Below, one piece after another: positions 52,184-61,540 of a stretch of 64,000 nucleotides of DNA. The DNA is from UBA6168 sp039819485. GTDB taxonomy: Bacteria > Bacteroidota > Bacteroidia > Chitinophagales > Saprospiraceae. The position numbers and the translations under genes were made by a program. The stretch covers positions 1 through 64,000 of the forward strand of contig JBCBRY010000025.1 of assembly GCA_039819485.1 (NCBI GenBank), read 5' to 3'. The notes beneath the pieces are model-generated. The model saw only the letters and a program-made list of their open reading frames with translations. It was not told the origin of the DNA and ran no database searches. Each line of letters starts with the position of its first letter. Position 1 is the first letter of the stretch.

Positions 52184-53773
52184 ATGAAAAGTCCAATTGT
52201 GCTTTTGAGCATCGGGTTTCTTGCCATTTGCCTCGCCATGACCAACTGCACTCCGCAATACGAAATCATCATTCAAAACGGCTTAGTTTACGATGGCAGC
52301 GGAGCTGCGCCTTTTGAAGCCGATATTGCCGTTGCAGATGGAAAAATAGTGGAGATAGCAGAGAAAATCAACAACATTGCGGAGCGAAAAATAGATGCAG
52401 AGGGACTCGTCGTTGCTCCGGGGTTTATCGATGTGCATGCTCACCTGGGGCCACTGCCCATGATGCCGGACGCCCAAAGTCACGTACGGCAAGGAGTGAC
52501 GACTGCCGTTGGAGGCCCCGACGGAGGCAGTCCGCTTTCAATTGGAAACTATCTGGACAGCTTGGAGGCAATTGGGATCGGAATGAACGTAGCCTACCTG
52601 ATCGGGCACAATGCTGTGCGCACGGAGGTTTTAGGGCTGGACAACAGAGCCCCTACGCCTGAAGAAATGGAGTCGATGAAAGGCCATGTTGAAAAGGCCA
52701 TGCTGGAAGGTGCATTCGGTATTTCTACCGGTTTAAAATATTTACCGGGCGCATTTGCCAAAACGGAAGAAGTGGTAGAACTATCAAAGGTTGTCGCTAA
52801 ATATGGTGGTGTTTATACCACCCACATGCGGGAAGAGGGCCTGGGCCTGTTGGACGCTGTCGAAGAAACCATCGGCATTGCCGAAGGCGCCAATATACCG
52901 GTGGTGATTACCCACCACAAAGCAATTGGACAGCCAGTGTGGGGGCAAAGCAAGAACTCACTTGCCATGGTGGACAGCGCCCGCGCCCGTGGTTTGAACG
53001 TGATGATTGACCAGTACCCCTACACCGCCAGCAGCACCAGCCTGAGTGTGCTCATCCCTCCCTGGGCGATGGAAGGTGGCCAATTTGTGGCATTTGACAA
53101 AAGATGTGAAGACCCCGTGCTGCGTGACAGCATCAAACGAGGGATTGTTTTCAATATTTTAAATGACCGGGGAGGAGGGGACCTGCGGCGCATCCAGTTT
53201 TCTTCTTTCGATTGGAAACCCGAACTGAACGGCAAAACCCTGTACGACTGGGCACTGGCCGAAAACCTCGAACCCAATGCTGAAAATGGAGCCGAACTGG
53301 TTATCCAGGCTCAACTTCGCCGGGGGGCCAAGTGCATCTTCCACGCCATCAACGAAGAAGATGTCAAACGCATCATGGCGCATCCCCAGACGATGATTGC
53401 CTCGGACGGCCGGCTGAACGAGCTGAACCAGGGCCACCCCCACCCACGTGCTTACGGCACCTTTCCACGGGTGCTGGGATATTATGCAAGGGAGGAAAAA
53501 GTAATCCACCTTGAAACCGCTATTTATAAAATGAGCGGCCTGCCAGCCAAGAATTTCAACATTAAAAAAAGAGGTGTTTTACAGAAAGGAAACTATGCAG
53601 ATATCACCATTTTTGACGCAGCAACGATCATCGACAAAGCAACTTTTGAAGCACCGCACCAATACCCGGAAGGAATCCATTTTGTTATTGTGAACGGCAA
53701 AATCACCTTAGAAGGAATACAGTACTATGATGTGAGAGCAGGCAGGACGCTGAGGAAGGAAATGAATTTATAA
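52184..53773 (+). CDS. N-acyl-D-amino-acid deacylase-type amidohydrolase lipoprotein
   Basis: A 529-residue predicted lipoprotein enzyme (signal MKSPIVLLSIGFLAICLAMTNC, cysteine at residue 22). Fold and motifs are those of D-aminoacylase-type amidohydrolases: IIIQNGLVYDGSG at the start, metal-binding HxH in PGFIDVHAHLG, GISTGLKYLPGAFAKTEEVVEL, the His in VVITHHKAIG, the catalytic Asp in MIASDGRL, and a C-terminal GNYADITIFD-x(n)-VIVNGK segment. Such enzymes deacylate N-acyl-D-amino acids (or dipeptides) in the periplasm. About 50 bases separate it from the upstream T9SS gene, so co-transcription is possible. Confidence 0.88.
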   Translation: MKSPIVLLSIGFLAICLAMTNCTPQYEIIIQNGLVYDGSGAAPFEADIAVADGKIVEIAEKINNIAERKIDAEGLVVAPGFIDVHAHLGPLPMMPDAQSHVRQGVTTAVGGPDGGSPLSIGNYLDSLEAIGIGMNVAYLIGHNAVRTEVLGLDNRAPTPEEMESMKGHVEKAMLEGAFGISTGLKYLPGAFAKTEEVVELSKVVAKYGGVYTTHMREEGLGLLDAVEETIGIAEGANIPVVITHHKAIGQPVWGQSKNSLAMVDSARARGLNVMIDQYPYTASSTSLSVLIPPWAMEGGQFVAFDKRCEDPVLRDSIKRGIVFNILNDRGGGDLRRIQFSSFDWKPELNGKTLYDWALAENLEPNAENGAELVIQAQLRRGAKCIFHAINEEDVKRIMAHPQTMIASDGRLNELNQGHPHPRAYGTFPRVLGYYAREEKVIHLETAIYKMSGLPAKNFNIKKRGVLQKGNYADITIFDAATIIDKATFEAPHQYPEGIHFVIVNGKITLEGIQYYDVRAGRTLRKEMNL

Positions 53774-53871
53774 TTCAAACTGTATTTGTCACGACTCTTT
53801 TGGCCAAAAAATGAAATAATTTTTTACCTTCATGCCGCTTCTTTAAAACGAGTATTGTGTGAAATCAAAAC

Positions 53872-53905
53872 TTGCTACTCAACCCACCCTTAAAATATAA
53901 GTTTG
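53872..53905 (+). promoter_or_regulatory. Candidate Bacteroidota promoter for the redoxin-SprB-repeat gene
   Basis: TTG (53872-53874), 23-base spacer, TAAGTTTG (53898-53905), 28 bases before the ATG at 53934. The spacer is at the long end of the accepted range. Confidence 0.45.
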
Positions 53906-53933
53906 TCATTCCTTAACACACCCATATATAATT

Positions 53934-56900
53934 ATGAAAAGATTTTTACTGACTATCATCATCTCTTTCTTCGGATGCATGGCTTTCTTATGCGCCCAAC
54001 TACCCAGCGGTTCTACGGCTCCGGACTTCACGGAGACTGATATCAATGGGATAACGCACAACCTGTACTCTATCCTTGATGGCGAGCAAGTCGTTTTTCT
54101 CGATTTCTCTGCTACTTGGTGCGGGCCTTGCTGGAGCTACCACAACACGAATGCTTTTAAAGATGTGGTAAGCAATCATGGCCAACATGTTCAGGCCTTC
54201 ATGATCGAAGGTGACGCCAACACCAACGTTGCCTGTCTTTACGGGCCTTCCGGTTGCAACAATTCTACCTATGGTAACTGGGTAGCTGGCACCAATTACC
54301 CTATTATCGACGCATCAAACCTCCCCGGGCCTTATGCCGTTAATTACTACCCAACGATCTATGGCGTATGTCCTGATAAAAAGATTTACGAAGTTGGACA
54401 AGTAGGCGCTAACGCACTCTGGGCATTTGCCCAAGGCTGTTCCGCCCCTTCAATGGAAGTACTGATGCAGACCAATGTCGACTGTTATGGTGGCAGTAAT
54501 GGAGCCATCTCTTTGCAGATAGAAGGTGGTATTTCTCCAATCACCTACGAGTGGAGCAATGGTGAAACAACTGAAAATATTTCCAACCTAGCGGCTGGTT
54601 TCTACACCGTAACAGCAACTGGCTCGTTGGGAGGAACCAATATACTGGGGCCTATCCAAATAATGGAACCCTCTGCTCCAGTGGAAAGTAGCCCCGCTGC
54701 TGTATTGGCAGCAGGCTGTGGATTTGGTGGAAGCATTGAACTCAGCACCAGTGGCGGTACGCCTGGGTATGATTGGAATTGGAACACTGGCCAACAAGGA
54801 CCAGCCGTTTTCAACTTGCCTCCAGGGTCTTATTCTGTCACCACCACCGACTTGAACGGATGTGAACATATACTTTCCGATATAATTATCGACCCGCCCA
54901 GCACCCCTACTGCAGCAGCCAGCGCACCATCCAACCTGGATTGTGAAACTTTTTCCATATTCCTCGACGGAACTGGTTCTACGATTGGTCCCGACATTGA
55001 ATACCAATGGTTAACAAGTGATGGGAATATCGTTTCCGGTGCTAACACACTCAACAATTGTTTGATTGACGCTGCAGGTACTTACGAACTATTTGTGACC
55101 AACGTCGTTTCCTCTTGCCTGGAAACGGCAGCCGTTACGGTTATTGCTGATGTAGAAGCCCCTGAAGTTGAGGCCAGTGCCCCCAACGAACTGGACTGTA
55201 CGACAGCAAGCGTAATTTTAAGCGGCATTGGTTCGGCAGTAGGTTCAGATATTGAGTACTTATGGACAACGAACGACGGGAATATTGTTTCGGGCGCTAC
55301 TACTCTGACCCCAACGGTCGATGAAGAAGGTACATATACGTTGACCGTAACCAATAACGCCAACGGCTGTGCTTCTGATGAATCCACTACACTCGAAGCT
55401 AATACCACTCCACCCAATGCTTCTGCAACTGGTGGTGAGCTAAACTGTGTAGCCAGTTCAGTGGAAATCCAAGCCAACTCTACCACGCCCGGCGCGACGT
55501 ACTCCTGGGAAGGCCCCAACGGTTTTAATTCAACCGAACAAAACCCAGAAGTGGAAGTCGCCGGTACTTATACACTGACCGTAACCGATCCCGATAATGG
55601 CTGTACAGAAACAGTAACTGCTACTGTTTCATCCAATACGACCCCACCAAACGCAGAAGCGGACGGTGGTACGATCACCTGTGCCAATGCTAATATCTCA
55701 TTAAGCGGAAATTCAACTACATCTGGTGTTACCTACAACTGGTCGGGACCTAACGGCTTCAGTTCCAACGAACAAAACCCTTCTGTCAGCGAGACAGGCA
55801 CGTACACTTTGACGGTCACCGGACCCAACGGCTGTATCGAAACCGATATTGCAAATGTCAACCAAGACATCACTGGACCTACCGCCGACGCTGGTGACAA
55901 TGCCGCTTTGAACTGTAACGCTTCCTCCGTCATATTGAACGGATCTGGCTCCTCCAGCGGTAGCCAGTACAGCTATGCATGGTCAACGACCAATGGTAAT
56001 ATTGTTTCTGGTGCCAACACGCTGACTCCAACGGTGGACGAGGCTGGTGATTATACCTTGTTGGTAACCAATAACGACAATGGTTGTGAAAGTACTGACG
56101 CAGCAGTTGTTTCCAATACACCAGGAGTTGAAGCCAGTATTTCTGCTCAGACCAATGTTGATTGTGCCGGTGGTTCCAATGGATCTGCAACGGCCTTAGG
56201 TTCCGGTGGGAATGGGACACTTACCTACGAATGGTCAAATGGCGCTTCCAGCCAAACCGTCAACGGTTTGGGAGCAGGCACTTACACTGTCGTCGTTACG
56301 GATGAAGACGACTGTACCGCCACTGAAAGTGTCACTATCACAGAACCAGCCGACTTAGTTGTGTCAGCCAGCGCAACAGCCCAAACGGCTCCTAATGTCA
56401 ATGATGGAACGGCCAGCGCCACCCCTTCAGGTGGAACTGGAAACTACAGCTATGAGTGGAGCAATGGGGAAACAACTGCAATGATCACTGGCCTTGCCCC
56501 CGGTAACTATACGGTTATCGTTACGGATGCCAATGGATGTACCGAATCTCAAACTGTCACGGTCAACGCTTTCGGTTGTGCAGTCACGGCCACTATTACT
56601 GGTGAAGATGTCAGCTGTTTAGGAGAAGAAGACGGTACTGCATCCATTACACTGAACAACGCTGCACCACCAAATATCTATGAATGGTCAAACGGCGAAA
56701 CCACACAATCTATTTCTGGACTTGCTCCCGGCAATTATTCCGTCACGGCTACCGATGAAAATGGGTGCGAGATTGTTTCATCTGTTGAAATCGGAGAACC
56801 ACTTGAACTGAATACCAACGCCACTTCAACTGGTGTCACCTCCGCCGGAGCAGAAGATGGAACAGCAACTGCAAGCCCAACTGGTGGTACCGGCCCTTAT

Positions 56901-58934
56901 TCCTATGAGTGGTCAAATGGCGAAACCACCGCTACTATTACCGGCCTCCCTTCCGCTAACTATACCGTAACAGTCACCGACGCCAATGGATGTATCTCTC
57001 AACAAACGGTGCCGGTTGCACCGTTTGGATGCTCCGCAGTTGCTTCCATTTCAGCCAGCAACATTTCTTGTTTCGGAGAAAATGATGGACAGGCCACCGT
57101 CACACTGCCCAATGGCCTTCCTCCTTTCACTTACGATTGGTCAAATGGTGAAACTACCGCTACCGTCACGAACTTAGCTCCCGGTACTTACACAGTGGAA
57201 GTCATTGATGCTGTGAACTGTCCGAGCATTGCAGAAGTCACCATTGTTGAGCCAGTCGTACTCGAAGCAAATGCTGCTGTTCTTTCAAATGCTGATTGTG
57301 GTGCAGCCAACGGTAGTGCCACCGTTGAGGCAACCGGCGGCTCGGGCAACCATACCTACGAATGGTCAAACGGTGAAACGACCCAGACCATCTCCGGTTT
57401 GGAAGGAGGCATCTATACCGTTTCTGTCACAGACGAAAACAATTGCCTGGCAACCATGGAAATTGAAATAACCGTGGACGACAACGAAAGCCCAACCGTC
57501 GTGACACAAGACATTACTGTCGAAATAGGTAACAACGGAACTGCCGACATCCAGCCGGAAGATATTAACAACGGCAGCTCTGACAATTGCGCCATTGCCA
57601 GCATGACAGTCGATGTTTCATCTTTTGGTTGTGACAACCTCGGACAACAAGAAGTAACCTTGACAGTAGTGGACGAAGCAGGCAACAGCAGCTCTGGCAG
57701 TGCCGTCGTAACCGTAATGGATATGACCGCTCCTGAAATTTCAGTGCAAAATATCACTATCTCCCTGGACGAAAACGGCCAGGCAATGATAACTCCTGAT
57801 ATGCTAGATGATGGAAGTTTCGATAATTGCGGCATTGCGGCCATGAGTATTGACATGAACTCCTTCTCTTGCGATGACATCGGTTCAAATGCAGTCGTCC
57901 TGACAGTGGAAGACGATGCAGGTAACTCATCTTCAGGTACTGCTGTTGTGAACGTAGTGGACGATATGGCACCATTAACTGACTGTCCTGACAATATGGT
58001 TTTACCATACTGTGATCCTGTCGGAGAATACTCCGTCTCCGCTACTGACAACTGTTCTGATGACCTGATTTACCAATGGCCTGCCGACTACCCAAGTGGC
58101 AGCACCTTCCCTAATGGTGAAACCGAGTTGGAAGTCATCGTTTCAGATGGCAACGGTAATTCCACAACCTGTAATTTCATCGTACAGGTACCGGAAGCGA
58201 TGGCCATTGAAGGTGATATTCTTAACGTTTCTTGCTTTGGCGAATCTGACGGAAGCATCACAGCATTACCGACTGGTGGAGCAATGGGTTACACTTACGA
58301 GTGGAACAACGGAGCCAATACCGCTACAATCAACGACCTTCCACCAGGCGATTACAATGTCATCGTTACCGACGAAGCCGGCTGTTCCGAAACACAATCT
58401 TATGTCGTTGACGAACCCGCTGAATTGTCTACTGACGTTGTAAGCCTGACCAACGAAACCTTGAACAATCAAGATGGAGCCATTGACATTACACCAATTG
58501 GTGGTGTGGCGCCATACACTTTTGAATGGACGGATGAAAATGGCAACTTCGTCTCCGATGAAGAAGATATTGAGGGCCTCTCCGCCGGAAATTACAGTGT
58601 TGAAATAGAAGATGCCAATGGTTGTACTTCGGTCCACGACTTCACCATCCAGTCCATCGTGAGTGTGATTGATTATGAAATGGCAAGAAAAATCAAACTT
58701 TATCCGAACCCAACAACTGGCCTCGTAACCATGGAATTGGAAGACATCAATGCTCCAGTGGCAGACATTATGGTATTTGATGTAACGGGTAAAATGGCCC
58801 TTAGCCAACCACAAGCAGCGATTGCCACCGGACAGTATCAGTTTGATATGTCAGAATCGGCAAGCGGTGTTTATATCGTCAGAATTTTGATTGAAAATAG
58901 TGTTGTAACAAAACGATTGATGGTCGGCCATTAA
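53934..58934 (+). CDS. Giant surface protein: redoxin domain, SprB repeats, HYR-like domains, T9SS tail
   Basis: A 1666-residue exported protein. Signal peptide 1-21 (MAFLCAQ). Residues 22-170 form a redoxin/thioredoxin fold with the active-site motif WCGPC at 62-66 (DFSATWCGPCWSYH) and a cis-Pro-like YYPTIYG. Then come many SprB-type repeats: C-x-G-x-x-(N/D)-G-(S/A)-x-x-x-x-x-x-G-G-x-x-P-(Y/F)-x-Y-x-W-S-N-G-(E/Q)-T-T, for example TYEWSNGETTENISNLAAGFY, about ten copies, mixed with Ig-like 'SGSDIEY-W-x-TxDGNIVSGA' units. Around residues 1180-1440 are HYR-like domains (DNESPTVVTQDITVEI). The end, IKLYPNPTTGLVTMEL to VTKRLMVGH, is a T9SS type A tail. SprB repeats are known from the gliding adhesin of Flavobacterium; the redoxin fusion is unusual. 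Confidence 0.9.
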   Translation: MKRFLLTIIISFFGCMAFLCAQLPSGSTAPDFTETDINGITHNLYSILDGEQVVFLDFSATWCGPCWSYHNTNAFKDVVSNHGQHVQAFMIEGDANTNVACLYGPSGCNNSTYGNWVAGTNYPIIDASNLPGPYAVNYYPTIYGVCPDKKIYEVGQVGANALWAFAQGCSAPSMEVLMQTNVDCYGGSNGAISLQIEGGISPITYEWSNGETTENISNLAAGFYTVTATGSLGGTNILGPIQIMEPSAPVESSPAAVLAAGCGFGGSIELSTSGGTPGYDWNWNTGQQGPAVFNLPPGSYSVTTTDLNGCEHILSDIIIDPPSTPTAAASAPSNLDCETFSIFLDGTGSTIGPDIEYQWLTSDGNIVSGANTLNNCLIDAAGTYELFVTNVVSSCLETAAVTVIADVEAPEVEASAPNELDCTTASVILSGIGSAVGSDIEYLWTTNDGNIVSGATTLTPTVDEEGTYTLTVTNNANGCASDESTTLEANTTPPNASATGGELNCVASSVEIQANSTTPGATYSWEGPNGFNSTEQNPEVEVAGTYTLTVTDPDNGCTETVTATVSSNTTPPNAEADGGTITCANANISLSGNSTTSGVTYNWSGPNGFSSNEQNPSVSETGTYTLTVTGPNGCIETDIANVNQDITGPTADAGDNAALNCNASSVILNGSGSSSGSQYSYAWSTTNGNIVSGANTLTPTVDEAGDYTLLVTNNDNGCESTDAAVVSNTPGVEASISAQTNVDCAGGSNGSATALGSGGNGTLTYEWSNGASSQTVNGLGAGTYTVVVTDEDDCTATESVTITEPADLVVSASATAQTAPNVNDGTASATPSGGTGNYSYEWSNGETTAMITGLAPGNYTVIVTDANGCTESQTVTVNAFGCAVTATITGEDVSCLGEEDGTASITLNNAAPPNIYEWSNGETTQSISGLAPGNYSVTATDENGCEIVSSVEIGEPLELNTNATSTGVTSAGAEDGTATASPTGGTGPYSYEWSNGETTATITGLPSANYTVTVTDANGCISQQTVPVAPFGCSAVASISASNISCFGENDGQATVTLPNGLPPFTYDWSNGETTATVTNLAPGTYTVEVIDAVNCPSIAEVTIVEPVVLEANAAVLSNADCGAANGSATVEATGGSGNHTYEWSNGETTQTISGLEGGIYTVSVTDENNCLATMEIEITVDDNESPTVVTQDITVEIGNNGTADIQPEDINNGSSDNCAIASMTVDVSSFGCDNLGQQEVTLTVVDEAGNSSSGSAVVTVMDMTAPEISVQNITISLDENGQAMITPDMLDDGSFDNCGIAAMSIDMNSFSCDDIGSNAVVLTVEDDAGNSSSGTAVVNVVDDMAPLTDCPDNMVLPYCDPVGEYSVSATDNCSDDLIYQWPADYPSGSTFPNGETELEVIVSDGNGNSTTCNFIVQVPEAMAIEGDILNVSCFGESDGSITALPTGGAMGYTYEWNNGANTATINDLPPGDYNVIVTDEAGCSETQSYVVDEPAELSTDVVSLTNETLNNQDGAIDITPIGGVAPYTFEWTDENGNFVSDEEDIEGLSAGNYSVEIEDANGCTSVHDFTIQSIVSVIDYEMARKIKLYPNPTTGLVTMELEDINAPVADIMVFDVTGKMALSQPQAAIATGQYQFDMSESASGVYIVRILIENSVVTKRLMVGH

Positions 58935-58957
58935 TTCGTATTTAATTATTGACAAAT

Positions 58958-59000
58958 AAAAAAACGGGCAATTCCAATAAATGGAATTGTCCGTTTTTTT
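58958..59000. terminator. Bidirectional rho-independent terminator
   Basis: AAAACGGGCAATTCCA (58961-58976) pairs with TGGAATTGTCCGTTTT (58982-58997), with A-run and T-run on both sides. It ends the redoxin-SprB gene. Confidence 0.92.
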
Positions 59001-59118
59001 TGCACTCTTTATGAAAAATTCCGAGGACATAAACCCTCGTTAACCGGAATTAAATAGTCAATTCATTAAAAACAAATCCCAAATTATGGCCATAAAATAT
59101 TCTCTTCCAATCCTAAAA

Positions 59119-59244
59119 TAAGCAGGTGGTCAAAAAAAATGACACTTTTACTTTGCCTGAAAAGACTTTTAAGACTTGGAAATCAAACATTTGCCAAAAT
59201 AAAAGTGTCATTTTAAGCGCTCTTTATTTTTGTCCAAGCACTTA
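59119..59244 (+). repeat. MITE-like dispersed repeat, copy C
   Basis: Very close to copy A (5499-5625): TAAGCAGGTGGTC, AAAATGACACTTTTA, central CTTGGAAATCAAACATTTG, TAAAAGTGTCATTTT, AGCGCTCTTTATTTTTGTCC, AAGCACTTA. The inner stem is 15 bases perfect; the element ends resemble each other inverted (TAAG..TGG.CAAAAA). It ends 14 bases before the aminotransferase stop codon. Confidence 0.92.
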
Positions 59245-59257
59245 TAGCTCCAAATAA

Positions 59258-60403
59258 TTATTTTATTTTTTTCAACAGTTCTCCTGCTTTTTTCAACGTC
59301 TCATCGGTTTTTGCAAAACATAGACGAATGACCTTCGCGTCTTTTTTATTTGAATTAAAAACTGAGACCGGAATGGCCGCTACCCCATATTCTGTGGTCA
59401 TACGCTTGGCAAACTCCACATCGGGTTCGTCAGTAATATTGGAATAATCAAACAGTTGAAAATAAGTCCCTTTGCTATCGAGTGGTCTAAATCCGGAGCC
59501 GGACATAGCAGCCAATAAACAATCCCGCTTTTTTTCAAAAAATTCATTCAATTGTAAATATTCATGTTCGTCTTGAAAAAACTCAGCAATGGCATGTTGT
59601 ACTGGTGTATTGACCGAAAAATTACAGAACTGATGCACCTTCCTAAATTCTTTGCTCAGCCGGGGCGGCGCCACACAAACACCAATTTTCCATCCTGTGG
59701 TATGCAATGTTTTTCCCAATGAAAAAACGGATAACCCGCGGCTGTATATTTCCGAATAATTTAATAGACTTAAATGTTTTTCTCCATCAAAAACGATATG
59801 CTCGTAAGCTTCGTCGCACAATACCAATATATCCCGGTCTAAAGCAATATATTTTAAATTAGCCCAATCCTCTTCATTAAATATTTTTCCGGTCGGGTTG
59901 TGCGGTGTATTTACGACAATCATCCGCGTCTTCCAGGTAATTAACCGCTCCAGCATTTTCCAGTTCACTTTGTACTCAGGTGCTTCCATTTGATAAGTGA
60001 CGGGGATACCTCCATTTATTTCCACTGCTGGCCGGTAACTGTCATACGCAGGTTCAATTAAAATAACTTCATCGTCGGGTTTGACAAAAGCGGAGATGGC
60101 GCAATACAGGGCCTGCGTTGCACCGGCGGTAATGGTAATTTCCGAGTCGGGGTCAATTTCCGCTCCATATAATTTTTTAAATTTTTCCGACAAACGATTT
60201 CGCAAGGCAGGCACTCCCGGCATCGGAGCATATTGGTTATATCCCTCCCGGATATATTTTGCTACCAATTTTTTTAATTGATCCGAACAGTCAAAATTCG
60301 GGAAGCCCTGTGATAAATTAATAGCCTGGTGTTCATTGGCAAGCGCCGACATGACCGAGAAAATAGTAGTGCCGACATGGGGCAGTTTGGATGTGATTAA
60401 CAT
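59258..60403 (-). CDS. PLP-dependent methionine aminotransferase (class I/II)
   Basis: A 381-residue fold-type I aminotransferase, of the YbdL / methionine-aminotransferase subgroup. Diagnostic parts: AINLSQGFPNFDCSDQLKKLV at the start, GYNQYAPMPGVPALRNRLSEKF, ITAGATQALYCAISAFVKPDDEVILIEPAYDSY, VNTPHNPTGKIF (substrate Asn), CDEAYEHIVFDG (PLP-binding Asp and Tyr) and the Schiff-base Lys in SLGKTLHTTGWKIG. It would transaminate methionine, e.g. in the last step of methionine salvage. Followed by the phosphoesterase gene upstream in the same direction, with a perfect 18-base inverted repeat between them. Confidence 0.88.
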   Translation of the reverse strand: MLITSKLPHVGTTIFSVMSALANEHQAINLSQGFPNFDCSDQLKKLVAKYIREGYNQYAPMPGVPALRNRLSEKFKKLYGAEIDPDSEITITAGATQALYCAISAFVKPDDEVILIEPAYDSYRPAVEINGGIPVTYQMEAPEYKVNWKMLERLITWKTRMIVVNTPHNPTGKIFNEEDWANLKYIALDRDILVLCDEAYEHIVFDGEKHLSLLNYSEIYSRGLSVFSLGKTLHTTGWKIGVCVAPPRLSKEFRKVHQFCNFSVNTPVQHAIAEFFQDEHEYLQLNEFFEKKRDCLLAAMSGSGFRPLDSKGTYFQLFDYSNITDEPDVEFAKRMTTEYGVAAIPVSVFNSNKKDAKVIRLCFAKTDETLKKAGELLKKIK

Positions 60404-60415
60404 GTGCTGGTTAGG

Positions 60416-60469
60416 GGTTTTTGGTTTTTGGTTCGTGGTAAATTAACCAGCAACCAAAAACCAAAAACC
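60416..60469. repeat. Perfect 18-base inverted repeat of GGTTTTT words
   Basis: GGTTTTTGGTTTTTGGTT (60416-60433) pairs perfectly with 60452-60469; the 18-base loop contains a further GGTAAATTAACC palindrome. It lies between the phosphoesterase stop and aminotransferase start on the minus strand. Confidence 0.9.
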
Positions 60470-60470
60470 A

Positions 60471-61217
60471 TTATAATTTATTCCCGTCCTGATAAACAAC
60501 GGTACTTTCCACGACGCCATCTTTCCGTAAAACAATTTCCCGACAGGCGATCCGGTAATGATCGACTTTAAAACCGAGGGCATGGCTGTCAATCTGAAAA
60601 TAGGTGGATGGGGTAATATGAACCGTGAGGTTGCGGGTACACAGCGTTTTATCCACGTGGTAGTGCCCGCAAAAAATGGTCAAATGATGCGGAAAGTTAA
60701 AAAGAATTGGCTGAACCTCGTGCATGTTGCGCAGGGCATGCTTGTTGTCCATAAAGGGCACACCCCCCGCCACCGGCGGATGGTGCATGAAAATTACTGC
60801 ATCCTGTTTTATTTTATTTAATTCAAATTCCAGCCACTCCAGCTGTGCCTTGGATATCTCTCCTACTGAAGTTTCCAAAAATAAAACAGGATATCCTCCC
60901 AGCTCCCTTTTGTAAAACAGTTCATTACCGGCCAATAGATGGTCAATATGGAAAGCCTTGGCCAGCATGGGCGACAGATCATGGTTACCACCTATGGCCG
61001 TGTAAGGTATGCCCAAAAAATCGAGGTGCGAACGCACCCACTGATAAATGCGTTCATTGCCCGTATTGAAGCAAAGGTCGCCGGTCAGTACGATCAGGTC
61101 AGGTGATAATTCACGAACAGTAGTTAAAATATGCTGGAAATTTTGCCGTACATCAACGCCATGTGAATCTTCCCCTTCGTCGGTGATGTGGAGGTCGGTA
61201 ATTTGTATTATTTTCAT
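60471..61217 (-). CDS. Calcineurin-like metallophosphoesterase (CpdA type)
   Basis: A 248-residue two-metal phosphoesterase resembling 3',5'-cAMP phosphodiesterase CpdA. Every motif is present in order: QITDLHIT (D-x-H), VLTGDLCFNTGN (GD), IGGNHDLS (GNHD), VIFMHHPPVAG (the first His pair) and IFCGHYHVDKT (GHxH). No signal peptide, so cytoplasmic. A cyclic-nucleotide link to the cNMP-like methyltransferase in this window is tempting but unsupported. It is the upstream gene of the pair with the aminotransferase. Confidence 0.87.
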   Translation of the reverse strand: MKIIQITDLHITDEGEDSHGVDVRQNFQHILTTVRELSPDLIVLTGDLCFNTGNERIYQWVRSHLDFLGIPYTAIGGNHDLSPMLAKAFHIDHLLAGNELFYKRELGGYPVLFLETSVGEISKAQLEWLEFELNKIKQDAVIFMHHPPVAGGVPFMDNKHALRNMHEVQPILFNFPHHLTIFCGHYHVDKTLCTRNLTVHITPSTYFQIDSHALGFKVDHYRIACREIVLRKDGVVESTVVYQDGNKL

Positions 61218-61540
61218 TTACAAAAGCGGACGGCAGATGGTGGATGGCAGACGGTTTTTTATGATGCCCACCACCTATCTCTCCATCTCATTTAAGTTTC
61301 TGTGTTTTATTGATACCTTATTATAAAACGATGACGTTGCCTAAACGCCCTAATTTCTAAATATGTACATTCGCCGTTGAATATTTTAATGACAATTATC
61401 ACTTTGACTATAAACAGTCTCTCTGTCTAAGCTCTGTTTTCTTCTCCGTTCAAGCTCCGTGTTAATAGTTCTTTTTTGTTACGCAGAGTTGAAACGGAAA
61501 AGAAAACAGAGTTGAAACGGAGATTTTTTTTACTGTCTCC
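61218..61540. other. Divergent non-coding region with a long inverted repeat
   Basis: 323 bases between the minus-strand phosphoesterase and the plus-strand 61541 gene. It holds tandem-like words (GGCAGATGGTGGATGGCAGA near 61233) and the inverted repeat 61421-61531. No promoter consensus seen. Confidence 0.5.
61421..61531 (+). repeat. Long imperfect inverted repeat of CTCTGTTT words, sister of 24535
   Basis: Left arm 61421-61464 pairs imperfectly with 61479-61522 (words CTCTGTTTTCTT, CTCCGTTTCAA). A T-run follows, and the ATG of the next gene is only 10 bases farther. Since both neighbours point away, it cannot be a terminator for an upstream gene; it could be a leader attenuator or an inserted repeat. 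Confidence 0.83.

Larger units (their letters stand above)
58935..59257. other. Non-coding gap between converging genes
   Basis: 323 bases with the bidirectional terminator (58958-59000) and MITE-like copy C (59119-59244). The ~110 bases between them show nothing recognisable. Confidence 0.6.

Noticed and set aside
54000..58900. Regular DNA repeats resembling a tandem array
   Set aside because: They are coding SprB-type protein repeats of varying length, not CRISPR or satellite DNA.
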